DNA from: Dipteris shenzhenensis
Taxonomy: Eukaryota; Polypodiophyta; Polypodiopsida; Gleicheniales
NCBI GenBank assembly: GCA_047967505.1
Contig: CM106539.1
Length of the DNA stretch: 64,000 bases
Reading direction: 5' to 3' (one strand)
Below the pieces are notes generated by a model, which had not been told where the DNA came from, did not search any database, and saw nothing but the letters and a program-made list of their open reading frames with translations. Every line of letters begins with the position of its first letter. Within the stretch, counting starts at the first letter, position 1. The translations under genes and the position numbers were made by a program. Shown one piece after another: positions 41,017 through 55,317 of the stretch.

Positions 41017-44000
41017 ATTTCCAAACTATTCCTATTTTTCCTACACTCTTAACCTCACTCCCTGATGCCATTTTTTTTTCTATTCCTAAAAAGCCCTGAT
41101 TTTTACTATTTGTCCTATTACCTTTTTTACTATCCTATTGTCTTTTCCCTCAATGTTTTCCTTTGGTCCTTAATCTTTGTTTTTTTTCCTATTTCTTACT
41201 ATATTCTTAATTTCCTTTACAAAATTCTATTTTTTTGTTTAAATTTTCCATCTTATATTTTTTCTTATTACGTCCTATTTTCCTTATCTTTAACTACTCT
41301 ACTCAATCTTTGATTTATTTTTCTACTTTTCATTGCTCTTAATAAACCACTATTGAAATTAAAAAAAAAAACCCCTGACATTTGCCCCACCTATGTTTTT
41401 CTAATTTATTCCACCTCGGTAGTTAATTTTTTACTTTTACTCACCTTTTTCCATAGTTAAACTAATAAAAAAACCCCCCTCCCATGCCACGTGTTGGCTT
41501 CTCCACCATCCAACTCACTTAGTATCTACTATGACTCGCACCGCATGACCCTTTGGCTCCTTAGACCCTGAATCTCTGCACATAATTAATGGCAACACAC
41601 TCCCCCAAATAAACGTTCACGCTTTGAGTCCTAAATCCTGACTGGCCGCCTCCCCTGACAAGCATACACCTCGATTTCTACACTTTCATCTCTACTCACT
41701 TGACCTCTAGCTTCCATAAACAGCCTGGCTACTCTCATTAGCTAGTTATTTAACCCCCCTCTACTTTGCATACCCCCTCACACAAATCTCAAGCCTCCAC
41801 TGCAAGCCTATCACTCCGCAGCAGCAGTCTCCGCTCCACATTCGCTTTCTGTGCTGCCCCACCCTCAAGCTTTGCTGTGCGTTGCCCACACGGTTGCTAC
41901 TATCACACGCCTTCTCTCTCCGGGACGTATCATCAAAATCATGGACTCTTAGGTCCAATACTTTCATTAGGATTTATTTCCTATTAACCCCCCCTCCCCC
42001 CCTCTCCCTCCCTCTCTCTTGGTTCTGAATCCTCCTTTCACTCCTCTTCCCTGTAGTCTCTCTTAGTTCTAATTTCTCCTTCACTCCTCTTCCCTTTAGT
42101 CATGGACTCTCCTCTTCCCCTTAGTCTCTACTAGACATTTCTCTCCTTTGTTATCATCCTTGGTCTTTATCCCAATTTTTTTCTCTCCCCCAATTAAATA
42201 ATTTTCTCTCCCCCTCTCCCCCCCCTTAAATTTAATTTTCTAATATTATCTTTTACTTCCTTAACCCAGTTAATCGTCTCTAATTTTTTCTTCTTCTTAG
42301 CTTACATTTATTTAGATTATTACTTTTTTAACCTCTTCTAAACACCCCCCCCTCCCCCCTTGTTAAAATTCCTTTCTCTTAAACCCTTCCCCCCCCTTTA
42401 TTTCTATTAATTTGTATTAAAATTCCCCCCTTTCTTTCTACAAAGGTTCATTATTTTCGCTCCTTAACCTCTAGACTAATCATGTTACCCAAACAATCTT
42501 ATACTTACATTAAGCTGTATAAGTGTATGGCCAAGCATTGATTTTTATTGTGACTTCGATAACAAGGGAGGGTTGTTTATGACACCTGTCTTCCCAACTA
42601 AAGTTAAAAATGATTTTCACTATTTTGCTTGTTGGATGGTGGCAGGTCGGTAGACTCTTCCTCTTCAATAAAAGTGATGCTTGCCAGGACTTATCCAAGC
42701 TCAACTTCTATAAAGTCAATTCTACAAAATGGCCCACTGCTGGTTTCCTTAATAAATAGGGATTCACCGACTTGTACAAACTTTTCCGTTAATGCAATTA
42801 GTCCTATTCCATTGTCTAGCTTCGCTCTTTTGACTCTTCACCATGCAAAGAGGTGTTGTCAAATCTTCCACACACACACACACATTTACTAGCCCTTCCT
42901 TCATTGGTGTTGCCACTTGCTCATTAGAGCTCCCTTCATCAACCCCCCTTAAATTCCCTAATTTCTTGTCCCTCAAACTCCCTTTTTCTCCCCTTAATTT
43001 CTCCCTAATTTAACTCTATCTCTCGCTCTCTCTGATTTTTTATTAAGTTTTTCTTAATTTCTCCTTAATTTTCTTTAACTTTTCTTTTTTCTTCTTAAGT
43101 ATTTCATAATGTTTTCTAAAATTTTTTCATAATTCTTTTTTCATTTTTTATAATCGTTTCTTTAATTTTTCGCTCTATTTGTTTTATGTTGTTTTAAAAA
43201 ATTTCCTCATTTTCCTATTTACTTCTTTTTTATAAAATTTTCCTAATTTCTTCTAATTATTTTCTTTTTAAAACTTTTTTCTAAACCCCCTTGATTTAAT
43301 CTACTCCTAACCCCTTTAACTAAAACTACGCCTAAATCCCTTTTTCTTTACCTAAAACCCCTTTAAATTAAAACCCCTAAGCCTATCTACTACCAAAACT
43401 AGCCGCTAAACCCCCTTTTTTTCTTCCTAAATTAAATTCCTCTCTTAAAATACTAAAGACCCCTAGTTTTCCTTGTATGCAGCCCTTGCCAGTCCCTTTT
43501 AGTCTCCCTCGCTAAGCGGCCCTATCAAATCTCTCGAAATACGGCCCTATCTAAGTCCTCGAATTGCAAACTCAATGCCTCGTAAAATACATCCCCCTAG
43601 ACCCCTCACCTCCTCCGACTCCCCGACTACCCTACCCTCCCCATACCCCACTACTTCCTCGTTTTACTTTTGTGCCCACCTAGTACCCTCTACACACTCG
43701 CCCGCTCCCCTAAGCTAGCCTCTATGCGAGTCACCCCCCACCCGTGCTCTTGCGACCTCTGCAGTGCCTTTTTCACTGTCTGCACCTCCCCCAGGTTCTT
43801 TACTTCTCTACAGCCTTCCATGTACCGTCGTGACACTCGATCTCTGCACCCATGCTTTGTCCTCTTTGCTTCTCTATTCGCAGTCGCACACTCATTGCCC
43901 GTGTGCTCTAAAGCCTCTCCACTCCTTGCTTTCCCCACTGCGCTACCCGTGTGCTCTAAAACCTCTCCACTCCTTGCTAGCGGCTTGACGATGACCATCT

Positions 44001-44860
44001 GCGCATGCACGACCTATGTGTTGATTTCTCACAAGCACTCATTGGACTCACAGGTCCCCTCCATGCCTTAATTGCTCATACTCTTTCCCTTTTTATATGG
44101 TTTTAATAGAAGTTCTTCCCTCTTTTTTCAAGTACACGTTATTTTTAGCCTCCCCCCCCCTTTTTTCTTTAAAACTCCTTTCTAAATATTCCTTATATAC
44201 CCCCCTTTTTTTCTCAAACTGCTTTTTAAATATTCCTTATATGCCCCCCCCCCTCCCCTCTCTCTCACTTTTTTAACTTTCCCCCCCCTTACTTTACCCT
44301 TCCCCCCTTAGTAATTAAAAAGCCTCATTTCCCCCCCCCTTTTTTTATGCCTCTCTTAAAAATGTGGAAATATTCCTTTTCTTCTTCCTCCCATGTTATC
44401 CCCCTTCTTTACTTATTCTTCTCATATTTAGATTTACCCCTTAATATTCCTTTGTTTCTTAAACATTCATTAAGTCTCTTATTTACTATTATGCTTCTAA
44501 TTACTTTTACAAGAGTAGTAAATTTTAGTACTTCTAAATAATTCATAACCTTTTCTAAACCTCTGTTATCCATAATTCCTAATTTTCTCTAAATGGTCTC
44601 TCCTAACTTCTTCCTTCTCCCTATCGTCTATTTGCTCTTAATACTTTAATTTTTTCCTTATAAGCTTAAATTTCTCAACTTTTTTTGGCAATACCCATGT
44701 CGACTCTTTCCTCACACCTCCACTCGTTCATCCTTTAATGATGCTACTTCGTTTTTTGTGATGTTTATTGCAAAGTTTATCTATTAAACATTTCTCCTTC
44801 CTACTCCAAAATTTTCTACTCTTCACTATGGAAAGGGGTGTTGTAAATGTCTACTACACA
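40470..44860. repeat. Polypyrimidine-rich block, first copy
   Basis: Over more than 4 kb the plus strand is overwhelmingly C and T, made of words like TTTTCCTAATTTCC and CCCCCCC, with a pure C run then (CT)n at 40941-41012. A few ordinary-composition islands occur (41480-41960, 42480-42960, 43450-44070). Phrases shared with 51.97-53.9 kb show that both are copies of one degenerate repeat. Shared phrases include GACACCTGTCTTCCCAAC, TTGGATGGTGG.AGGT and CACTATGGAAAGGGGTGTTG. No protein motif was seen. Confidence 0.7.
40941..41012. repeat. (C)n-(CT)n tract
   Basis: About 17 C residues pass into a long uninterrupted CT run, an ideal mirror/triplex-type polypyrimidine sequence. Confidence 0.9.
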
Positions 44861-46327
44861 CATATACACACACACTTATCCAACTTGGACTTACTCACAT
44901 GTACATATATATTCATATGCACACACATAGTTATGACTATACCTTGGAAGTCTTCTTTGGTGAGACCTAGGAAATCTTTGCAGACAAATAATGTACCTCC
45001 TTTTACTTTGATTGTGCCTATCCAATATTCTTTTTGGTATTACACACATGTGCATGTCCGACTAAGTATGTTGTCTTTTGATTATTCGTAGCCCTTTCCC
45101 CAGAAAAATTTAAATAATAGATATATGATGTAATTAGAGGTCACATCCAAAACTCATAAATATTCTTCACCATGCCCTACCTCTTCCTTTATTTCCCCCC
45201 CACCTCTTCTTTTTCTTTGATTATGGATATATAACACCTTAGGCTAACACCATGGATTTATGAAAGGAACTTATGTGGTTCCAGGGTGTCTAATCACTTG
45301 TTTGTTTGAACTTCACTTAAAAGTTGTGCCAAAGATCGGTGAGGATTTTTGCTATGACTTATGACTAATTTTTTCTTTTTGTATATGGTTCTACAATAGA
45401 TTGTGCTACACCATGGATTTATGTAATGAGCCTTTAAGGTTTGATGATATCTAAGAGCTAATTAGATTGAACCTATATTAAAGAAATTGGTGTGGATAGA
45501 CTTAAGTTGGATGAGGTTGTCTTTAGTGGCTTGATATGTAGTGCATGTCGTGGACACTTATGGTAAGGTGGTGCTGCCTACCTCTTAAATAGTTTTTCTC
45601 CCAGCATTGGGTCGTACCATTTTGTCTTCCTTGTGTACACGACCACTCCTCCACGGCCCTTGCATTCCCCTTCAACCATGGCCTCTTCTCAGGTATCTAT
45701 AACTCTACAAGAGCCTATCTTCTCCCTTCTTTTATGCGTTACTTTTACATGTATGTGCTTCCCTACACTTCCCTACCCTGCGACCTGTTCTCTCAGATGG
45801 AAGTTTGCTGCTTTGTCTTTAGCCAATGGTGGTTCTCACAAACTCATTTACTGTCGCGTGCCTTACCTGTGACTCCTACACTCCCTTTTACACCTTCTTA
45901 ATGTCGTATATCCTCTCCTTGTCTGAAGATCTTCGAAGTACTCTGATGGTAAATGTGTTTCTCACATATAGATCTTCCTGGGTCTCCTGGCACTTATGGG
46001 ATCTGGTCGCCTTGTCTTGTAGCCCTTATTCACTTGCCTTAGTATAGATGCTGCTGTTGGCTACACTCACGCATAGTTATCTATGGCATGTGAGACAATT
46101 GGTCATCTATCTTTGAGTAAGGAGCTTTTCGTTCCATGAAATGGCTCGTTCTCAATGGCTTTGGCCTGCTCTATGTATCCCACTATCAGTCGCGAATTTT
46201 TTGAGGCGGCATTCCATATTTGTGATCGCAAATATGCGATAAAACTTTCGTGGCAACAATTGCTATATCCCCTAGATATCTGCGTTCCTTGGATGGTTAG
46301 CTTATGAATCTCCCCTACTGTTTGTAT
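44860..46327. other. Intergenic DNA between repeat blocks
   Basis: On the minus strand 46103-46366 is an 87-residue frame of non-repetitive composition (containing QGTQISRGYSNCCHESF and VGYIEQAKAIENEPF) that is not recognised and has no supporting splice or start context. Otherwise nothing was recognised. Confidence 0.35.
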
Positions 46328-48177
46328 GTCGATCCTTGCCATCCTTACGGAGCCTCGCAAGCTCATGACTAGCTGCTCCTTGGTCTGTATTGCCTACCAT
46401 CTTTGCAAACCATCCCTTGGTCATGCTATGCATCGCGATCTCGCCTGCAACTACAATCTCCACATAGACCTTCTCTACTTTTACTAAGCAGCCACAATTT
46501 GCCACGTGGCCATTGTGGTGGTTGTACACTACTCTCTATCACTTAGTTTTATATTGTAAGAGTAGTTAACATTCTAGCCTATGTACTATGCTTCTCTCAT
46601 AAGGTCCAACCCCCCTTTTTTATGACCTAAACTTGAGGTTATTTCGAACACATAGCCCTTGAGGTTTTCTAATCTAACCTTTGCAATTTATTCTAACTTT
46701 TTTGAAACCCATTAGTTATTTACGTATCAGGTCATTTGGTGTCATCTTATATATGTAGTTGATGAACTAGAGTACATTGCGAGACAGCGGCAAGGTTTTC
46801 CTATGTAGATAATGGATAGCTCTATGTGGTGTTATTATTTTCCTTTTAGTGAGATAATAAGCACTTTATAAGTAATGGATAGTTTTTTAATGTGTACTTA
46901 CCCTTTGTACTCACGAATGGATGTCTCCTTTTAAAAGCACATCTAATACTTGTACCCCTCGAAAGATGGCCCGTATTTTCGTTAATTTGGATCCTGCCTC
47001 TATTGCCCATGTCAATAAAAAAATGAAGGAAGCTAGAAAAGATGGATTGACATTGCATTATGCTTCCACTACTACTAGAACATGACCCTATCTTCCTCGA
47101 AAAACCAAGAAAATGTGAACATGAGATTCCACTAGTCTTGACCTAACTTGGTTGTCTCTTCCATGATCTACTCTTTGGGCCTACCTAGTTTGTAGCATCC
47201 CTTGTTGCAACATGCACGTGCCATTAATAAAAAATATTTTTACTCTAATTTATTGCCCCCTTCGTATTGGACAAGTCGCAAGTTTTTTGTGTGTAAGCAA
47301 CTACTTGTTATTTGAGATTTTTTGAGTTCCTAGCACAATGATAGAGATAAGCTTTTCATGCCTCCTCTATGGAAGGCTAGATGATTTTGTTTCAATATAA
47401 TTGTCCCTTATATCGTCTCCTATCTGCAAAGCTAATTATGCCTCCTCTATGGAAGGCTAGGTCATTTCCTTCCTTTTTGTTCAAATGCCTCCTACATGGA
47501 AGGCTTAAAAAACTATCATGCCTCCTCTATGGAAGGCTAGGAATTTTTTTCAAAATAATTATCCTGATTAATATCTCCTACATTGAAGATGAGCACATCA
47601 TGTGCCTAAACAATTCATAATACCCATTAAGCTATGACACAATGTAATGTGCAGTTGTATGTTTGGTTGGTTACATTTTACTTGGAAAGCTAACCTCTGT
47701 TATGCCTCTTCCATGAAATGCGAGATTGTTGTTTGTTACTAATGTCCTTTCTAATGCCATTCTCTGCCTCCTATATGGAAGGCTAGGTATTTGTTGCCCC
47801 CCCTAATGCCTCCTATATGGCAAGCCAACACCTAATGTCTCCAACATTTCTTGATGTCTCCCTAGCATTTTTAGTTTGCAATATGCAATTATGAATCTAA
47901 ATGCGTCTATTTCTCCTAAGTAAAGCAATAACAAGTCGGGGTGTGCAGGCATTACCTGTCTATCCATTTAAAACTTTGTTGTTCTAACAACTAGTTTTTT
48001 TTGGATGGTGGTAGGTAAGTGGACCCCGACCATGGAGTATTGGACACCTGAAAGATTCAACATTGATTTCTTGATGTACTTGCATGTCTTACATACTATT
48101 GGTATAATACAAGGAGTACTTGTTATATTCTTTTAAAAGCTTCGTGTGCCATGTGTCTGGGGTCTTTTTGTCTACAC
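46328..48177 (+). repeat. 1.85-kb direct repeat, left copy (possible pseudo-LTR)
   Basis: From GTCGATCCTTGCCATCC to TTTTTGTCTACAC it aligns collinearly with 50140-51977. Small indels and roughly one difference in fifteen bases separate the copies. It contains eight spaced copies of the mini-hairpin word GCCTCC-N5-GGAAGGC (first at about 47360). The two copies flank a decayed reverse-transcriptase-related coding segment, as terminal repeats of a retroelement would. Confidence 0.8.
47358..47830. repeat. Interspersed mini-hairpin motif, left set
   Basis: The word ATGCCTCC-N5-GGAAGGCTAG occurs at about 47358, 47438, 47485, 47518, 47766 and 47808, with decayed forms near 47558 and 47703. Spacing is irregular (30-185 bp). 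The stem GCCTCC/GG(A)AGGC is kept while the 5-base loop changes (TCTAT, TACAT, TATAT). Confidence 0.7.
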
Positions 48178-50139
48178 TCACACACGCAAACCCCATTAAC
48201 CTTTGGCCAGGTTAACCATGTGCCTCGTTGACTCTAACTTTTTGCCAAGGTTGTGTAGGACTGCTGGAACAAGGTCCTCTCACAATGTGGCTTTCGAAAA
48301 GACATTTGCCCTCCACCTGCTCAAGGGATCGAAACAGTTCTCGCTTGCTTCCTAGATAATGGTTTTCGCGCTAAGATTTTCAAATTTGAAGAAGAAGCAA
48401 AGAAGAACAACACTCCCTCAGCACTATGTATTGCATCAATTAACGACTTGCTTTAATTACTTTTGATGTCCCGCAAGGATCCTCATGTTGCAACGACATC
48501 TTTGGACAACCTACTACAACATCTTAATGACATTAACTTGTTTGATGATCAAGATATTGAATCTTATCCACAAATCTCTCCTCGCCATCGTCAACAAGCT
48601 TCTTCTAGTCAACAACCTCCCTATGATTCCTCTGTCCGAACAAATTTCTTGTGTTCCCCATAACCCTCTAGTGGATGTTAATGGACTTGATGCAGTCGCC
48701 GACAAAGAAGCCCTTGCTAATCTCACCCAAGCATTCATTGCTACAGATTCCTCCCCCAGTAATCCCCTCTCAGAATTCTCCTCTTTCATTCCCCTTCTTC
48801 CTCCTCGACAGCTAGAGCTCGATTCAATTGGCTTCTCCCATAAGCTCTGGGGTTTTGAAACTCTCAACCATCGGGTCCCTTTTATCGTGGACTCCCTTAC
48901 TACTCTCTGTAGCATGTCTTTCGAAGCAGTAGACCAATGCAAAATTGCCATCTGGCAAAGGAAGCAGTGTCTCTCTGCTGATCTTAACTACTCCCTCTCT
49001 CTTTTTTCCTTAAACTCCTTTGATCAAACCAAATGTGCTAGCCATAATGTGTAAATTTGCACCAAAGCTATTCCTTCAAAGAAATCACGTAAAAATATTC
49101 ATCGCCCTTACATCAAGTGCCATTGCTCCACTAGAGAAGGATCTAGCTGCTCCTCTTCCATTATGTAGCTCGATTCAGTACTCTGGTTCATGATCCATAA
49201 TCTCCAAAACCTCTTTAATCTAGAATCCCCAAAAGCCCAATTCTATGCCTTCATTGCTTGGATTGCCTCCCTCCCGCTTGAAGCTCGAACAAGCCTTGTC
49301 GCCTATTTTCTATTTCATGAACAATTGCTTGTTGTTGCTTGTAACCTGGCCCATTTAGCTCCCAACTCTCCTCTTTTACCCAAAACAAATCATACCCCTG
49401 TGGCTCTAGTTATCGAAAGTATCTTAAAGGCACCTCTTCCTACTGATTCTACCAAAAGCTCTTAAAAAAAAACCAAATACCTATCCTCTCATGGTTCCAC
49501 CTCCTTTGGCTTGACTAAACATCCTATGCGTGGCTTCCAATGATACAATGACATCAATGACACCGTCAAATAGATTATCTTTAGATGATGTAGTTGTATG
49601 CAACCTATCTACACATGTCAATGGTCTACACTCTCTCTATACTGAAAGACATACTACCAAGAGGTTTTTTCATGTTGTTTTTTGTTCAAAAGACTTTGAG
49701 TTCATTAAGCCTAAAAATGTCTTTTTTGAGCTCATATGCTGTTTTCAACCCAACAAATTGATGTTGTTTAATGATTTTGGATTTGCTTGGTCTTATAACC
49801 CTAACATTGCCAAATGGTTATACCACTGCTTTGACACTTTTTCCACTTCATATGACATGGCCCAATCTTGTACTTGCATGAAATACAATCGCTTTGCTCC
49901 CTTTCTTAAGATGGAATTTCTTAATGAATTACATGTCCTTACCACGGACATTGATATTTGTCACCACCCTAAACTGAAAGAATTTCTTTCAAAAGGACTC
50001 AACCACATCCCGCCATTATCAGCGAATCCTTTCATTGTTGTAGAAGAATTGTTTAAAACATGGTCTCTGTTTAGTCCTAAAAATCACGCCCTTTGTCTCC
50101 ACAAAGACAAACTTATGCGTCTCCCTTGCTATTTTATAC
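48178..50139 (+). pseudogene. Decayed Penelope-like N-terminal coding region (tentative)
   Basis: Plus-strand frames run in series with stops and shifts between them. They include CWNKVLSQCGFRKD...VLACFLDNGFRAKIFKFEEEA (from about 48258), 48485-49054, 49190-49465, and the longest, 49530-50139. The last has NPNIAKWLYHCFDTFST, SCTCMKYNRFAPFL, and TDIDICHHPKLKEFLSKGLNHIPPL. A CxC motif followed by a conserved T.D..I....L..FL..GLN.IP block is, from memory, the pattern upstream of the RT in the Penelope-like proteins whose RT core resembles 10565-11108. The coding is cut off by the right-hand repeat before any RT. Family call is tentative. Confidence 0.45.
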
Positions 50140-51977
50140 GTCGATCCTTGCCATCCTTACAGAGCCTCACAAGCTCATGACAATAGCTACTCCTTGGTAC
50201 GTATCGGCTACCGTCTTTGCAAATTGTCCCTTAGTCATGCTAATCATCGTGATCCCGCCCGCGACTACAGTCTCTAAATAGAACTTCTCTACTTTTACTA
50301 TGCAGCCACGATTTACCACGTGGCCATCGTGGTGGTTGTACACTACTCTCTATCACTTAGTCTTATATAGTAAGTCTAATTAACATTCTAACCTATCTAC
50401 TATGCTTCTCTCATAAGGTCTAACCCCCCTTTTTTATGACCTACACTTGAGGTTATTTCGAATGCATAGCCCTTGAGATTTTTTAATCTAACCTTTTTAA
50501 AACCCGTTAATTATTTACGTATCAGATCATTTGGTGTCATCTTATATATGTAGTTGATGAACTAGAGTACATTTTGATAGCGACGGCAAGGTTTTCCTAT
50601 GTCGATAATGGATAGCTCTATGTGGTGTTATTATTTTCCTTTTAGTGAGATAATAGGCACTTTATAAGTAAAGGATAGTTTTTTAATGTGTACTTACCCT
50701 TGGTAGGCTGAATGGATGTCTCCTTTTTAGGACACATCTAATACTTGTACCCCTTGAAAGACGGCCTGTATGTCCGTTAATTTGGATCCTGCCTCTATTG
50801 CCTACATTAATAAAAAATGAAGGAAGCTAGAAAAGATGGATTGACATTGCATTATGCTTACACTACTACTAGAACACGACCCTATCTTCCTCGAAAAACC
50901 AAGAAAATGTGAAAATGAGATTCCACTAGTCTTGACCTATGTATCTTCCATGAACTACTCGTTGGGCCTACCTAGTTTGTAGCAACCCATTGCAACATGC
51001 ACGTCCCATTAATAAAAATGTTTTTACTCTAATTTATTTTCCCCTTTGTATGGGACAAGTCGCAAGTTTTTTGTGTGTAAGCAACTACTTGTTATTTGAG
51101 ATTTTTTGAGTTCCTAACACAATGATAGAGATAATCTTGTCATGCCTCCTCTATGGAAGGCTAGATGATATTGTTTTAATATAATTGTCCCTTATACTGT
51201 CTCCTATCTGCAAAGCTAATTATGCCTCCTCTATGGAAGGCTAGGACATTTCCTTCTTTTTTGTTCTAATGCCTCCGACATGGAAGGCTTAAAAAACTAT
51301 CATGCCTCCTCTATGGAAGGCTAGGAATTTTTTTCAAAATAATTATCCCGATTAATACCTCCTACATGGAAGATGAGCACATCATGTGCCTAAACAATTC
51401 ATAATACCCACTAAGCTATGACACAATGTAACAGTTGTATGTTTGGTTGGCTAAATTTTACTTGGAAAGCTAACCTCTGTTATGCCTCTTCCATGAAATG
51501 TGAGATCGCTGTTTGTTGTTACTAATGTCCATTCTAATGCAATTCTCTGCCTCATATATGGAAGGATAGGTATTCGGGTTTTTTAGTTATTATTTTTTTT
51601 ACTAATGCCTCCTATATGGCAGGCCAACACTTATGTCTCCAACGTTTCTTGATGTCCCCCTAGCCTTTTTTCTTTGTAATATGCAATTATGAATCTGGAT
51701 GCATCTATTTCTCCTAGGTAAAGCAATAATAAGCCAGGGTGTGCAGGCATTACCTATCTACCCATTTAAAACTTTGTTGTTCTTACAACTGTTTTTTTTT
51801 GGATGGTGGCAGGTAAGTGGACCTCGACCATGGAGTATTGGACACCTAAAAGATTCAACATTAATTTCTTGATGTACTTGCATGTCTTACATACTATTGG
51901 AATATAATAAAATGAGTGCTTGTTATAATCTTTTAAGAGCTTCGTGTGCCATGTGTTTGGGGTATTTTTGTCTACAC
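50140..51977 (+). repeat. 1.85-kb direct repeat, right copy (possible pseudo-LTR)
   Basis: It repeats 46328-48177, including the set of mini-hairpin words (about 51141, 51221, 51270, 51303, 51548, 51606). It begins abruptly inside the open frame of 49530-50180 and runs at its right end into the second polypyrimidine block. Confidence 0.8.
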
Positions 51978-54017
<2,040 letters not shown>

Positions 54018-54309
54018 TTTTTTGGGGGTAATTCCTGGGGCTTATATTATAAGATTAATATTGTACAAAGAGTAACCTAAAAGTGGAGAGGCCAAATCAA
54101 AAACACATAGAAACTATCTCCATGCAGGACCTGTCTAGATCACCTTCCTTACAGGCATCATAAACTGATTGCCATAAGGAAGCTCTGAATGGTGGATACG
54201 GAGGGATTCATCCTCACTGGAGCTGCTTGTTAAAGATGGAGACATCCTACAAACAAACAACCCACCAAATTTGCTCTTCTTCAAATGCTTAACTTAAAAA
54301 CTCTGTGTT

Positions 54310-54510
54310 GCATCTATCGCCGCGTCTATCGTCGCGTCTAATGTCGCGTCTAATTGTGCGTCTAAATGCCCATCTACTCTGTGTTTTTAAATGCACCCGT
54401 AGACGCGCTAATAGACGCGACTATAGACGCATAAACTCTGTGTATTCAGACGCGACTATAGACGCGCTAATAGACGCGACTATACCCGCGACTTTTAAAC
54501 CTGCTTTTCG
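54310..54510. repeat. GCGTCTA/TAGACGCG repeat cluster, left
   Basis: Four copies of CGCGTCTA-type words come first, then at least six TAGACGCG words in the opposite sense, mostly 10-20 bp apart. Confidence 0.85.
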
Positions 54511-54904
54511 GCGCGCCGCTCGCTTTGCTTTTCTTTTGACTACTTAAACTTCGCGAGCGGCTTTCTTCCTTCTTTATTAGCAGTTCTATAGATTCAAAGC
54601 TTAAGAGAGAGCCTCCCATACACAGTTCCAAGCTTTCACTCAAGACAAAGGGACCGTACCTACACATCTTGCTTCCAAGCCTAAAGAAGAGGAGGAGTAC
54701 GAACAAGGAGAAGAAACAAGTTTGGAAAAGAAAGATCCTTCCATACCTTTTTCCAAGTAAGTCCTTTTGAAGTTGTTCTTGCTTGCTCTTTCCAGTTTTG
54801 TACTTTTTCGCATCCACGAAACGCAGCATCTAGGTATGAGCGACACGTTCTTTTGTCGGGCGAAACGTCCTTTTCGACTTTTGAGTATTCTCGACTGTCG
54901 GAGT

Positions 54905-55235
54905 GCGTGTATAGAGGCGTCTGAGGGCGCGTCTAAACGCGCATCTACAGGCACGTCTATATGCGCGTCTGGCTTGTTACAGACACACAGATGCGTATAT
55001 AGACGCTCACACAGACGATCTGTTAAACAGAGTTTTAAACGAATTGTTAGACGCACTTTTAGACGCGCTGTTAGACGGATGTTTGGACGGACTGTTAGAC
55101 GCGGTGGTAGACGCGCTTTTTAACGCACTGTTAGACAGATTGATGAACAGACTGTTAGACGTGCTTTTACTTGAATTGTTAAACACTCTGTTAGACGTGT
55201 TTATAGATGCGAAGATTAGATGGGTCTATAGACGC
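54905..55235. repeat. TTAGACGCG repeat cluster, middle
   Basis: About a dozen words of the form CTGTTAGACG(C/G) recur every 16-24 bp, preceded by several CGCGTCTA words. The Leu-Asp repeat frame at 55044-55289 arises from this periodicity. Confidence 0.85.
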
Positions 55236-55317
55236 ACTCTGACAGAGCCTCTTTTTTTTTTTTCCCTTTCTTCTCAGCTCCCAAAGTAATAGATTTGTTT
55301 ATTTTTTTCCAGTTTAA

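Noticed and set aside
46328-51977. Ordinary LTR retrotransposon
   Set aside because: No primer-binding site after the left repeat, no polypurine tract before the right one, TG...CA ends not preserved in both copies, and no gag/pol motifs inside. It remains the main alternative to a Penelope-like element.
55044-55289. Leu-Asp repeat protein (LLDALLDG...)
   Set aside because: It follows from the 16-24 bp periodicity of the TTAGACGCG repeats and has no start context or conservation evidence.
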